DNA of 64,000 nt from Acorus gramineus. Taxonomy: Eukaryota > Streptophyta > Magnoliopsida > Acorales > Acoraceae. The notes below the pieces were generated by a model, which was not told the origin of the DNA, did no database searches, and was given only the letters and a program-made list of their open reading frames with translations. A program made the position numbers and the translations under genes. The stretch lies in the NCBI GenBank assembly GCA_030737835.1, contig JAUJYN010000040.1, forward strand, positions 228,810 to 292,809. Direction: 5' to 3'. Of this stretch, positions 1-12,356 are shown in pieces. How positions within the stretch are numbered: position 1 is the stretch's first letter; each line of letters starts with the position of its first letter.

Positions 1-639
1 TGTAGACAAGACAAGATTTTTTTCGTATGGCTTTGGGTCACGAGTATTAGGGACGCTGATGAACAAAGATGACTAACAACTAGGGTACATTTGGCAACTT
101 GTCTAAAAGTATTTCTAGACGAAGTTCTTTCTGGGTGTAGTTACTTCTAAAGGACTTCTTGTATCTGGAGTAGAAATTGTTTGGGAACACATATTGGTGT
201 ATGTTTTTCAAAAAGTATTTCTGTAATATAAATCACATAGATTGTCTACAACACCCTTGCAACCACATTATACAATTATCTTAATAGATCAATATAAATC
301 AATAAATATAATCAACTATATAGATCTAAAATACCAACAAACTTATTCTAATCACAATTGGTTATAAAATCAAACTAACAAATCCTAACAATTTTAAATA
401 CTAAAAACTTTATCTTCTTCTTGTTTTTTTTTTTTTTTTGAACAAAAGATAGATGTTACTAACAAACTTATTCTAACAATTAAAAGATACTAACATACTT
501 ATTCAAATTTAAAATAGAAAAGAACCTAAACTAACAAATCTAAAATAGATCCTATATTTGTCCTAATCACCTAATGAGAGAGCTGAAAGAAAATTTGTTT
601 TATATAGTAGTTAAAGCCCATGTTTGGTTCGAGAATAGG
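1..639. other. AT-rich non-coding DNA, no gene seen
   Basis: AT-rich sequence with short homopolymers and no convincing coding frame. It does not resemble the 5' part of the neighbouring LTR family, so the LTR relic to its right is either truncated here or interrupted by another insertion. I see no terminal repeats that identify this stretch. Confidence 0.4.
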
Positions 640-1128
640 GTTAGATTACCCCGCACGCGCGCCCGATCCCTTCCCACCCCCTCCTCAGCCCACCCTCACC
701 CCCCTAACACCCATGCAAGCATGCATACCCAAACACACACCCTTTACAAGCAGTTAACCTAGCTAGGGGAGGAGAATGACTTACCCAAAGAGAGGAAAGG
801 AAAGGGAGGGAACTCGGGTGCTCTTCGCGCACCAAATCGCCGCCACCGAGACCACCACCACCTCAGCCTCTAACAAGGCTTAAAGAGGGCTGAAACAGGG
901 GAGAAAGGAAGCCATGAGAGGAGGTCAACAAAGGGGAAAACAAATCCAAGACCATGGAAAGGTAGATCAAGTCCTTACCAATCTTTTTTCCTTCTAGGGC
1001 TTTCTTGTTCAAACTCTTCTACTAGCTCAAAAGGAGGAAACAAAGGGAAGGGGAGATATGGATTTTGTGTGTGAGTGAGAGAGAGAGAGATGGGGAAGAT
1101 GAACATGAGGGGACGCCCACTTAAAGGC

Positions 1129-1159
<31 letters not shown>

Positions 1160-1544
1160 ACTTAGAAAAAAAATTAGGTTTTTTGTGAGTTTGACTTTGG
1201 GTCAACCTATCCACACAAACAAACAAAACCAATTGACCAAGTCAACGGTCAAACTTGACTTGGTCAAGTCTCCCAATGACTTTTCGCTTGGTCAAAACCC
1301 GGATACGATTCGGGACTGCCAAATTCTGAAACGTTACCGGAAATCGATGAAATTTTCAAGAGTGGCTTGAAATGGCACCAGGACACATAATGTGTAGTTA
1401 GGTTTTCAATCGGAGTTCTCAAGCTCAGGATGATAGCTAAAAGTCCAAAATTTTAGCGGTTCCGATCGAAAAAAGAAAAAGTTGAAAAACTGTCAGAAAT
1501 GCTCCAAAGGTGCCCAGAAGGCTAAAAGTGACACATATATAACA
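640..1544 (-). mobile_element. Truncated LTR relic (copy E0 of the 3-kb LTR family)
   Basis: The right end matches the ends of E1-E3: TGACACATATATAACA, the gene-like block with AAACGTTACCGGAA...CGATGAAATTTT, and the GAGAG and CA microsatellites (near 1078 and 1128). Read on the minus strand this is the start of an LTR (TGTTATATATGTGTC) with its TATA/leader part and a GTAAGT splice donor near 780-785. The long CpG-rich intron of other copies is reduced to about 100 bp (650-760) and the rest of the LTR is missing. It abuts the decayed PMD gene at 1545. No target duplication can be tested because the other end is absent. Confidence 0.7.
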
Positions 1545-3805
1545 ACAGCTCCTCCGGATCCGCCTCCTCCGCATAAGGCCTCCAAGTCATCTACAAAGAA
1601 TACCATGGAATAAAGAAGAGAGCTCAGGCAAAAGAAAATCAAATACAAGTTATAAATCCATAAAATATACCTCTTCTTCCTTTAAAGTGCGGAAGGCCTC
1701 GCGGAACTGAGCAAGGTGACGCAGGCGAGAAGTCCCCCGAGGCGCCCATCTCATCCCCAAGGGAGGGCGCGATCGAAGACCAGCTGGGTCGGACGAGCGA
1801 TGGCGAAGTGCTCATACCCGAAAATCTGCAGAAAGAAAGTCAAAACCAAAGTCAGGTGAAGTTAATGAACTTAAATAAAATCATTCCTATCTTTACTAAT
1901 TATACCTGCAGAAATGCTGCGAAACAACCGAGATTCTTGCCTCCAGCCCTCTTCACCTTCTTCGACAGCTCCACGAAGAGATGAGCCAGCATGACCGCTC
2001 CCCAGGCAAAGCGTCCCATGGACTCTAGGTTCCTCATCAGCAGCAGAGAGTGAGAGGAGACCTTGTCGGAGGCCGTCGAGAAAAGGACCTGGCCGAAGAA
2101 ATAGAGGAAGAACGCCCTCAACTCCCTCCGTGCCCTCTATGGGCACGCGGCCGCCTCTCTCGCCTCAATCATCAGCCGTCTCCTCTCAAAGCTAGCTATA
2201 GCTTCACCCTTTTAGCGCCACGTGAAGGAGCCAAGGCCATACTGTCTCGAAAGCTATCCGAGTGGGATCCGGTTCAACGTCCTCTCCCGTTCCACGTACT
2301 CCCAGTCGCCAATCAACTCTCGAAAGAGCGCCCTGTAGTCCGGACTGGTAGCCGCTATCACCGCCTTGCCCAATACTGGGAGGCCCGTGATCTGCTGAAC
2401 GTCCTCCAACGTCGGCATCACCGCACCTGTAGGGAGAATGAAGGTGCAGCTCTCCGAATCCCATCTCTCCGCCAACGCCTCCAGATAAGGACAATGGACG
2501 TGAAAGGGCTCCATCAGAAAGAAGGAGCGAAAGCCCGCTTCATCCACTAGGTTCCTCTCCTCCGGCCTCAGGGCATCATACCACCGCTTTGTCCCATGCC
2601 AGAGGGCTCGAATACGATTCGGCCGCTGAAACAACAAAAGAAGAGGGGTTAGTCCGAAGACGTCCGAAAGGTGAGAATCCTAAACAAAATTTTCATTTCT
2701 AAACCATGCTTAGAGGATTAAATATACATATGCAAGCATGAAACATGAATACACCTCTTTTTACCCCTTAACACTCCCACCATGGTCTATCTACAAATCA
2801 AAATTCACCATACTTAAAAAACTACATAAACACACTCTCTTCTTGCCATGTAAAGCATGCTTATAACACTCCCACCATAATCATGAACACATGCTTACAT
2901 ACAATCCTATCACTATCACTTCTAAAAAACATACTTATCTAAAGAAACAACAAAATTATTATTCCCTTTTACCATCTCTTGTATTAAAACGAAACACCCT
3001 ATTTTCTATAAATAAAGCATCGTATAAAGCCATAAAGAAAAGCATGCTTATGAAATCCCACCGTGATCATTTTTCATATACAAACAAGCATGCCTATTTA
3101 AAGGACGCATACATATATACTTCTTACACACTTCATGCATACCACCAAAACATATATATACATACATTTAGAACAAAATAATAGGCAAAAGGAAATAGAG
3201 GCATACCATGTCTTGTGTAGCCCCGGAAGCCTCCGCCTTGGCCTCGTCAGGATCGTCTCCCTCCTCGTCATCCCCCTCCTCCTTAGCCCCCTCCTCAATA
3301 CCCCTGGCCCCTGCGGCCTCAACCCCAACACCCACAGCCCTCGCAGCCTCAGTCCCTACACCCCCGCCTTCCTCCGCACCCACCGCGCAGAAGGCAAAAG
3401 CCTCAAAGTTCCCCAGAGCCCTCCTCTCCTCCTCCTCAACCCTGGCCTCTCCGGTGTCCTTCTCTAACATCCCTAGGATGGCATCCAAAGATGCCCTCAC
3501 CTCCTCACTAACTCCCTCGGCCCCCACTTCTCCACTTACACCTTCGGCCGTCCCTCCGGTCTCCAAACCCGCGCCCTCGGCCACCACCGATGGACCCCCA
3601 CGCCTCCTCTTGCTCGTACGGAGGATGCACCCACACCTCCACCCATGCCCACCAACGGCGTTTCTGCCATTTTGGTCACCTCCTCCATGACCCACCTCTT
3701 CGCTCCGTCACTCTCCAACGAGCTAGACCCCAAGACAGCCCCCCTCTGCTCTCGGGAAGACCGGATACGCTTCATCATCGAAGCCGTCTTCTTCCCCTTC
3801 GTCAT
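1545..3805 (-). pseudogene. Plant mobile domain (PMD, MAIN/MAIL-like) transposon-associated gene, decayed
   Basis: Minus strand, read from ATG at 3805. Exon 1 (3805-3207) encodes a basic start (MTKGKKTASMMKRIRSS) and then an acidic Ala/Gly/Glu-rich linker; a frameshift lies near 3.6 kb. It ends at donor ATG|GTATGC. Exon 2 (2625-1906, acceptor TTGTTTCAG) carries the PMD core: LWHGTKRWYDAL, FILPTGAVMPTLEDVQQITG, WPWLLHVALKG, then FFLYFFGQVLFS, GRFAWGAVMLAHLF and KNLGCFAAFLQ. Exon 3 (1825-1671) gives IFGYEHFAIARP, as expected right after the PMD core. Exon 4 starts at 1590 and is cut by the LTR relic. Frame breaks near 3.6, 2.26 and 2.15 kb make it a pseudogene. PMD proteins (PF10536) occur as host genes such as MAIN and MAIL1 and inside transposable elements; the relic state and context favour the latter. 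Family call from motif recognition only. Confidence 0.72.
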
Positions 3806-3859
3806 CTCCTCCGATTTCGTGAAGAAAGGAAAAACCCCAAAGGAAAACTAGGGCTTTGA

Positions 3860-5560
3860 AATCAAGAAGAAAGGAGTGATCTAGGGCGAATCAAAGTCAA
3901 GGAAATCAAGGTTTTTCGGTTTCAAACAGAGAAGAAGAAGAAGAGAGGGAAGAACAACCATTTTTTAAAACGTGCGGGAGAGAGAGGGTCCTTTTTTCGG
4001 TTATAAGGGACCCAGTTGGCCGACGGCTACCTGCGAGTAGCCGCCCCCTATCCAACGGCTAAAAACAACTAGTCGCTCCTCCCTGTCGGCTAAACACCAC
4101 TAGCCGCCCCCTGCCAGCTTCTCAAACACACTTATTTCCAAGTTTTCTAAAAGCAAACAGCCATGTATTGTTTTATTTCCAAGTCTTACTTGATCACACA
4201 CAACTTTCTTGAAGTTTTACCACAATATCAAGTACCATTCAGTTCAAATTTCTTCAGTTGTCGTTCTTTTCCGTAATCTTTGTCTTTCGAATGATCCAAT
4301 TCACCAAATCAAACACACTTTATTTTCTTTCTGTCTGCGATATCCCCTTGATTTGCTGAGCTACCCAAGCACTGGTACAGTAGGCACAAGGAAACTGACG
4401 CTGGGCCGCTCCGTGCACGATGGCTAAGAACCCCGTCCGAGGGTTGGATCACTCGCTTCCTTACTTTTACTCACTCTCCCACTTGGATCACTCCTTAGAT
4501 AACCATTCTAGTCAAAACCCAGCCTCTAATGACCTAAATTACCTCCCTGAATGGTATTGGTCATGTGGCCAAAATAAGGGTCTCTTTCCTTATCATCGAT
4601 CGAAGTCTTTTTGTTTCACACAAAGACACCGTCCGATGAGGGACAATTGTAGATTCCCTAATTTTGACCGTCCAAAGAAAAGAAATTTACTTCAAGTAAT
4701 ATTGGAAACAACCACATTTGGACATCTAATAGAAAAACTCCCTTAGAAACCAAGACCGAAAACCCTAAGTCCAACACTTAGAAAAATCTAAGAACCTGGA
4801 CATGGGCGGCTACTTGAGAGTATCCGCCCCATACCAGGTGGCTAGTTTCAACTAGCCGCCCCCCTAACCGACCCCAAACCGCCTTCCTGGATGGGACATA
4901 AAGCAAGCATGATTGCGGCGGATTGTCTCTTCTAGCTGCCCCATCTTAGCCGGTTCATCCTTAGTAACCGACCCAAGCCACTGCTTGTCAGAGATGGGAC
5001 GTTTGGCAGGTTATGATGGCGGCGGCTACCTGAGAGTAGCCGTCCCTCACTAGGCGGCTAAACACAACTAGCCGCCCCTCACCTGGACATTGTCAGAGAA
5101 CAAAGATCTAATGGAAGGTCAAATCAAACACCTTATTACCCATTTTGATCTATTGTCCAATGGACACTCCCCTACACCTCTTTTACTATAAATAGAGGGG
5201 CATCCAATTCATATCCATAATCAATTCATTCCCAAACAATCAATACCCATCAATAACCCCCAACAACCCACATTCTCAATCATCAAGCCTATACCCCCCA
5301 CACCACCACTTTGAAACCTTGACAGAGGAAGTAAGAGAGAAACCCATTTCCTACACAAATCCATTCTCCAAAACCCAGGTTAAACCCAGTTTAACCTCTT
5401 CCAAAACCAAACCTAAACCCTACCAGGTTCTGCCCAAATTGAACCAGACACCAGGCGGCTACCCACAACTAGCCACCCCACACCAGGCAGCTAAATCTAA
5501 CTAACCGGCCCTTCCCTAGCCCACCTCAAGTCCCAATTCTCCTCTAGTCAGTTTTTCGAA
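3860..5560. repeat. Region with repeated dyad-symmetric GGCGGCTA / TAGCCGCC motifs
   Basis: No gene recognised. At least four clusters of paired short inverted repeats occur, near 4018-4113, 4803-4863, 5024-5083 and 5452-5515. Each has a GGCGGCTAC...GTAGCCGCC-type arm pair closely followed by GGCGGCTA...TAGCCGCC, with loops of about 6-9 nt. A TATA-like ACTATAAATAGAGG stands at about 5188 on the plus strand. On the minus strand CTTATAACC near 4000 could serve the PMD gene. The stretch may be an old LTR or promoter segment of an unidentified element. Confidence 0.5.
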
Positions 5561-5569
5561 GCAGAAAAG

Positions 5570-5940
5570 GATCCCTGTCTTCACCTCTGTGTACGGCATA
5601 TCCGTGTCTTAGAGCGGAGACCCCACAAACTCCCCCACGAAGGCGATCAAATCCGCCCCAACTTTTCCTGCTTTTTTAGAAAAGCAGGTGGCGATCACAA
5701 CAACCCTTGAATCCTCCTGAGGACCCGTCGGTCGCCTCAGAAAGGAACGAACAACCACCCAACCCATCACCCCTTCTGAGAGACGATCCGACTGAGTCTG
5801 CCAAGGCGCAGCTCTCCGGACCCAGGCCTCCGAAGAACCCCCACACATGCACAAACCACCGGAGGACCGAGGAGGAAGGAAGAAAGGGCCCCTTTCTTTC
5901 CTTTTCCTGAAATCCAATACCAACACCGCCCTCCCACTCT
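5570..5940 (-). pseudogene. LINE ORF1 (gag-like) fragment, distal part, split by LTR E1
   Basis: The minus-strand frame continues the LINE ORF1-like frame that stops at 9094. When E1 and one ACTCT duplicate are removed, the frame runs LLTSE-WEGGVGIGFQEKER without a stop. One stop follows later (LLF*KSRKS), and the coding appearance fades near 5570. No endonuclease or reverse-transcriptase ORF2 follows, so the element is incomplete at its 3' side. Function is inferred from the zinc knuckle in the other half. Confidence 0.5.
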
Positions 5941-8900
5941 TGTCACGCACCAGGGCGGCCGTCCCCGGGACGCGGCAAGTGTATATATGATATCAGTCTA
6001 AACAGGAGTTCAATAACATACTCACACAACAGCTAAAATGACAACACAGACAAAAGCAGGGCTGACATGATATATACACAAATAGCGGAAGCTAAAAGAC
6101 TGAATCTGCAATCCAAAAACATAGTACAGACTAGATACATAATCAACTGTCCTGTGAGAGCCAATATATACAAAGACATCCAAATAATATACAAACGCGT
6201 GCCCAAGCACGGAATATAACACATACAATCAAAAGGAATGCTGATAGCCTCTGATACTCGCGGGACGTGGCGCTACTCCGCTACTGATGAAGTCCCTCGG
6301 GGAGCTCCTCCTCTAGATCCGACTCAGATGACACTGGAAAAAAATATTATGCGAGGGGTGAGCCACACGCTCAGTGAACAGCACAGCCCATGCATCACAG
6401 TTTATATTAACCACCAGATTTTATTAACCACAATCACTTTATTCATGCCTCAAAGTGGCTGGAACCAAACAATCCAGTGGGTCGCTATATCGCCGACCCA
6501 CCACATCCTCACCCTCACCCCTCAATAGGTGACATAGGATATTGGGACTACACAATCCAGTGGGTCGCTATCGCCAACCCACTACACCCTCACCCTCACC
6601 CCTCAATATGGTGACATAGGATATTGGGACTGACTAGGCTGATGGTCACCCTTGGTCCACCGATAGTCTCTCCCCACTCCGTAGGCCGTTCGGCCACCCC
6701 CACATTCAGCACAGTCCGTCCCAAATCAGGAGGTGCCTACTGATCGGAGCCCCTCCACAGGACAGCCTTTCTAACGCCGGGGCAGTCTCTACACGGATCC
6801 AACGAATGGAACATAACAGCCTATCCATCGCATATGATCCACTCGGATCCGCCGACAACACATCACAACAACTCTAATGTCATGAATTCTTCAGAATTCC
6901 TCCAGGGCGCATAACCAAGATGCGGGGAACATATATAATAATAATTATTAACAAGGGTTATAAGATTATTGGGAAAAGAAACCTTGGGAGGGCAGCTTGA
7001 GGTCACGATACAGGACATCCCGACAACCAAACAAGGAACACGGAGTACCCTAGCCCGGGTCTCAATGTTGACCTCGCAAGGCCCCTCCCTATAATATTAT
7101 ACAAGGCATGCTAGCATTTAATTTAATAAATCAAACTAATAGGACGCATGCATAGGTCGAGGCTTTCCTAGCATGATAACAAGGTGACAGGATGCACGGC
7201 TCTTACACATATCCTAAGGGTGCAAGTCCCTAACATACAAGTCTAGCGTAGCATGCATACTACATTTTTATCATGCTTGCATGGATTACACATTACAACA
7301 AGTTAATATAAATCCATGGTGCCCCAGGGGAGGACGGTACACGCCCAAGTGCGTATAGTGCCTCCCTACTGGGTTGGATTGTCCCACTCACCGATAGTCG
7401 GGTCGTCGCGCGACCGTCCGTCAAGATCTGCAAAATAGGGTAATCAATTCGGTGAGTAAAATACACAAATAAATCCAAAAATACAATAAAATACACAACA
7501 ATCGGGCAAACGTACATACGGCCCGTACGCACGCGAGCCCGAGCATCCCGACTCACTCTCGAACCCCCGGGCAGCCGTACGCACAGCCGCGCCTCAGCCC
7601 GCGCGCCCAGTAGCAACGGCCGAGCCCAGCCCTGCACGCCCGGACACCCCGCCGAGCCCCCCACTGGTGCACCGCGCGCTCACTGCGCCCCAGCGCCGCA
7701 ACCCTCGCGCACACCCGCACGCCGAGCGCCCCATCGACTCGCCCCGCGCGCACCCCGCGCGCACCACCGGCTCGCATCACCCGCTCGCACCACCCACTCA
7801 CCCTGCGCGCACTGCGCCCCCTACGCAGCACCCGCACACCACCTACTCGCCACACACCCCTGTGCAGCGCTCCGCGCGCACGCCCCGCACTGCGCCTAGC
7901 GCGCCCGACCGCACGCGCCCAGCGCGCCCGACCGCACGCGCCCAGCGAGCCCGTCAGCACGCGCCAAGCGCGCCTACCCGCAGCTCACCCGCCTGCGCCT
8001 GCCTGACTGCGCCTGACCACCCGTGCCTGCTTGCCTGCGCGCGCCGCTGCCCGCATGCGCCTGAATTGAGCTCCACCCTCGCGCACGCCCTCGCGCACGC
8101 CCACGCTGCCCTGCCAGCATGCCCGACAGCGCCCAGCCCTGCGCCTGCCAGCCAACCCGGGACAGCCTACCACCCCTCCGACGGCCACCAACGGCCTCCA
8201 ACCGCCTCCAACCGCCACCAACGGCCACCCACCACCACCCACAGCCACTCCCACTCAAAAACACCCTCCTAACAATCATCTAAGCAAGAAAAGGAAGGAA
8301 AGAAGGCTTACCTTAGGAGAGGAAAGGAAGGGAAGGGAAGGGAACCGGGAGCTCTTCGTGCACCGAAACACCTCCCCAAAGACCTCCACCACCAAGATCT
8401 CTACCTAGCCCAAGGGGGGCTGAAATCAGAGAAGAAAAGAGGGTGTTAGAGGGGGTCAAACTCGTGGGAACTCGAATCCGAGACCACCGGTGGATAGATC
8501 GGGATGAGATCTAACCTTTCTCTTCTTTGGGTTTTTGGTTTTGACCCCTTGAACTAGGTCAAATGGTGGTTTTAAAGAGAGGGAGAGAGAGAGAGAAATT
8601 TGGATACGATGATGAATAGGGGGGTTTTTGTCTTGGTCGAGGGATTTCTTTATACTCACACGCACACCTCACACACTCACACCCCCTAATTAGATTAGCC
8701 CTAATTAGGTTTAGGCTAGGTTTAGGTGATCTAAGTACACTTTGACCCTAGTCAACCCAACCATGCTAAAATCCAAAACCTTTTGACCAAGTCAAAGGTC
8801 AATCTTGACCAAGTCAAGTCTCCCAATGACTTTTTGCTCGGTCAAAACCCGTATACGCTTCGGAACTGTGAAATTCTGAAACGTTACCGGAATTCGATGA

Positions 8901-9093
8901 AATTTTTGTGAGCGGCTTGGAATGGCACCAGGACACATAATATGCAGTTAGATTTTCAATCGGAGCCCTCAAACTCGTGGGGATAGCTAAAAGCCTAAAA
9001 TTTTAGCGGTTCCGATCGAAAAACAAAAAAACCGAAAAACTGCCAGAATGTCCCAACGGTGACCAGAAGGTTAAAAGTGACACATATATAACA
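5941..9093 (-). mobile_element. Solo LTR E1 (Del/Tekay-like gypsy), 5-bp TSD ACTCT
   Basis: 3153 bp from TGTCACGCACCAGGGCGG to TGACACATATATAACA. ACTCT immediately precedes 5941 and follows 9093, a 5-bp target duplication. The functional orientation is minus: TG start at 9093, TATA-like GAGTATAAAG at 8649-8658, leader exon, donor GGTAAG near 8310, CpG-rich intron (7505-8270), acceptor TTTGCAG, a 36-nt microexon (about 7388-7423), donor GTGAGT, second intron, and a third acceptor near 6340 preceded by the TGAGC...GCTCA hairpin. No PBS, PPT or gag-pol adjoins, which favours a solo LTR. Lineage is inferred from LTR style, not from internal protein domains. Confidence 0.8.
8649..8658 (-). promoter_or_regulatory. 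TATA box of LTR E1
   Basis: Minus-strand GAGTATAAAG lies between the conserved U3-like block and the presumed leader exon. The corresponding position in E2 and E3 also has a TATA motif. Confidence 0.45.
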
Positions 9094-11200
9094 ACTCTGA
9101 TGTCAACAATCCCCCAACCTGGCCTCCATCACACGAACTTCCAGATGAGGATAACATGGTACCTACGGTACTCACAATAATCGATTTCAATCTGTTACCT
9201 CTCGTTCTCCGAGGAGAGGCGCGCTCGGTGTGAGGACTCATAAGAGAAGGGGAACCCTGATGTGCCCCACTTGAAAAACACCCGCTCGATTCCATCGACT
9301 CACCAACTGGCCCGATATATTCTACATTCTCCTTTGGGGCCAACCAAGAAGGAGCCTGGTCCCACACCCAACCAACCTTACCATTATCCAGAATACAATT
9401 GGTCCAAGTTCATGGATCAGAAAGTATGAAATGGTCACCCAAGAAACATGGATCAGCTCCAAGGCCCAAAAGACCTTGAATGCCCCAAAAATCAGGCCTA
9501 TTAGTTGTACTTTCAGGCCCACCCATATGTTGACACCTTTTAACCTCACGATGAAACAACTGTGAAATGGGAGTCAAATCCTCTAACCCTTCCTCACCAC
9601 GTATCACTAACACCTTGGATGGACACTTCGAATTTAGAAGGCTGAGTTCCCACCCTTCTCTCTCTATGATTCCTTCCACCAAAAGCAAACTGTCTGTTTG
9701 ATGCGATGAAGAGGTACCATCAGCCTTTGCACTTTGACCCTTTTGGCAAAGGCAACTGGTGTTACAGCGGGCTTGCATGGCACACCAATCGATAGAGATC
9801 CCAAACAGGATTTCTTACCGCTCGACTTTCTTCCCAAGACTGACCTCCCAGCAATGCAGGTTCCCTTCCCCCAACTCTCGCCTCTGATACCCAGGTTTTC
9901 AGCCATCCTATTATTTCTTCGAATAGATTTGATTGTACCCACCATCTACCAACCATCAACCAATGTTTCCGCCCTTTCAGTGAGTCAAGGACGAACGATT
10001 CGACTGAGCTAACCTCGCTCACTGAGCTCTCCGCGGACTCGACATCCTCCTCAGGCTCAGGGACGGCGACTTGATTCGCCTGGGAGATGGGCGTCTCCAA
10101 AGGCGCACCCCCTTCCCCCCCTAGCATGCCATCCTGCTCCTTCCTCGAACCCTGCCTAGAGAGCTCCCTGCATGAGCAACCACCTTCACCCCTTGTTAGG
10201 CGGAGCAACCACCGGAAGCACCCCTTTTTTGACCACGTCCACAAAAGAAAATGGTTGAACCCCTTCCACTACCTTAAACTTCCACCTTAACCCTCCACCC
10301 GCCCATCTTCATGGACATCCATGGTGTTGGGTATGCTCGTCTACCCACCAAATGACTGCTCTTAGCACTGGATAGGCATCCGAGTCACGCAGCACCTCCA
10401 AGAAAGAGATGAGGTGCCCGAAAGGCTCAACAATCTTCCTAAGAACCTCCTCTACCAGTCAGAGAAGTGGAATAACCCGAAAATCCAAGGTCATCTTTGA
10501 TCCCGAATCCTCGAACATCCTCATCCAACATTCACATGGGAGAAAGCCAATCTCACAGTCCCCAACAAGAATAGACCCTTCTCATAGAAAAAGGTCTCTA
10601 ACCACCATTGATAGGAGGGAGACGATAGCCTTTTTTCTCCTAGTCACCAGATCTCCTACTACTTGATTCCCCTCCAATGAGCTTTCAAAGCATCTTTGAG
10701 CACCTCACACTCCATTCTTCGCTCACCCCACTAGTCGGTAAGCACGCATTTGCGCAAACGCACTTCTCTTCTTTCCAAGGCCTCGCACCACTCGATCTCC
10801 ACTTCCTACGCCAGAAGAGGAGAAGGCACTGCCATAGGCACGCATGTGCCTCGCCACCCTTCCATCGGGATACCCTCCTCTCTCACCCCTGACCGGACTT
10901 ACTGACTGCTCTTCGGTGCCCCAGGCCACCACACTCCTAGCACTTCAAGGGCTCCTACAATCGAGAGCCCAGTGACCATGATCGAGGCACCTAAAGCAAT
11001 AGGTAGCCAAACAACCATGGACCGGTACTCCTCCGCCTCGAGCACTCCCTCCTTTCCTCTTGCCCGCTATACGTCATCCACCTCATGTCGCTCCCTCTCC
11101 TGCCGCCCTAGCACCTCCATCGCACCTACCACCACCCCCACCACTTCCGCTTCCGCTCCCGCTCATTTCCGGTCGAGAAATGGTAACCCAAAATGGTAGA
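9094..11200 (-). pseudogene. LINE (L1-like) ORF1 with CCHC zinc knuckle, decayed
   Basis: Minus-strand reading near 11,015-10,960 gives CFRCLDHGHWALDC, an exact C-x2-C-x4-H-x4-C zinc knuckle. A second, damaged knuckle (C-x2-C-x4-H with the last Cys lost and a stop) follows. Plant L1 ORF1 proteins have such paired knuckles and bind the element RNA. Downstream frames are long and partly shifted, with a Glu/Ser-rich stretch (EPEEDVESAESSVSE) near 10,050. The frame reaches the E1 insertion at 9094 and continues at 5940. Several frameshifts and stops make it a relic. No ORF2 is seen. Confidence 0.6.
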
Positions 11201-12356
11201 ATGACCGGAATTTGCACCTGCGATATTTTGGCCTTTGCGTTTTTATCCCTCGGTGTCTTGAGCTGCCTTCCCACCCTCCATAAATCATCAGGTGAGGCAC
11301 ACCCTCTTTGTTATTCTCTCCCATCACATCTGTGTCTCTCTCTTGCATCACATTATTTATCATTTTAATTAGAATCTAAATATACAAAAAAGTGAACAAT
11401 GTAAACCCTAATTTAATGAATGTTCAATCGTAACCTGAACCTAAATAATTTTCTTCAAATACATATAATTTATGTAAATGAATACAACCTTTTAAAAAAA
11501 TCCGCAAAATAAAAAAATTTCAAACAAGACACACAAATGTTTAAAATTAAAATTAAAAAATTCACAACATATTTTAATCATATAATCAATCTATGTATAA
11601 CAATAATATGAAATCCATTGTTGATGCACAGAATTTGTTAATTCATCAAAACCCTAAAAAAACCTTAAATAAGAATTTTCCATTCCAAACCCTATACAAA
11701 CCTTTTTTACAACACAAAACCTAGAAATTTTTTGTTTATCATTATTTGGTGAAAAAAATGCCATACCGAAATATTCTAATTAAATCCTTCTACTTCTCAT
11801 ATCCTTTCCCGCGTGGATGATGCATATTTTAATGTTTTGATATTGGTGGGTACAAATTAAAGAAGGTTTGGTAAATGGTAGTTTAAAAAAAAAATAGGGT
11901 GTCTAAATTAAAGAGCATGAAATCAAACAAATCTAAATGGGTCCTATATATCAATATCCATATAAGGGGGCATCCTTATAGATTCGTGGGAAGCAAATAA
12001 AGACACCCAAAAGGAAAAAAGGAAGGTACAAATAGCATCAAAACAGCCCATCAGGCTATGTACGAGCTTAGTTTTTTTATATATATAGTATGCTCGGTCT
12101 TTCTGTAAATAATCCACTAAGTCTGGCTAGAGCTGAGAAGGGCTGAGCAAAGTTTCACCCCTTATGTCTATAGGTGACAAGGAGATCCGCAGGGGAGTTC
12201 CCTTCACAAAGAATGACTGATATTTTTCATTTGTGTGGGAGGGCTAATTCTCTTTTAGATTTTTTCCCTTTAAATGAAGAACAATCGAGGATAACAGATC
12301 ATGACCATGCTCTCCAAACATGGCTGTTGTGGAATCAGTTTCATCCATAGTTCATA
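11201..12356. other. AT-rich non-coding DNA, nothing identified
   Basis: Low-GC sequence with homopolymers, no sustained coding frame and no terminal repeats I can pair. It is interrupted on the right by LTR E2. Confidence 0.4.

Noticed and set aside
3208..3690. Plus-strand Ser/Pro/Ala frame of 160 codons
   Set aside because: It is the complement of the acidic Ala/Gly/Glu linker of the minus-strand PMD gene.
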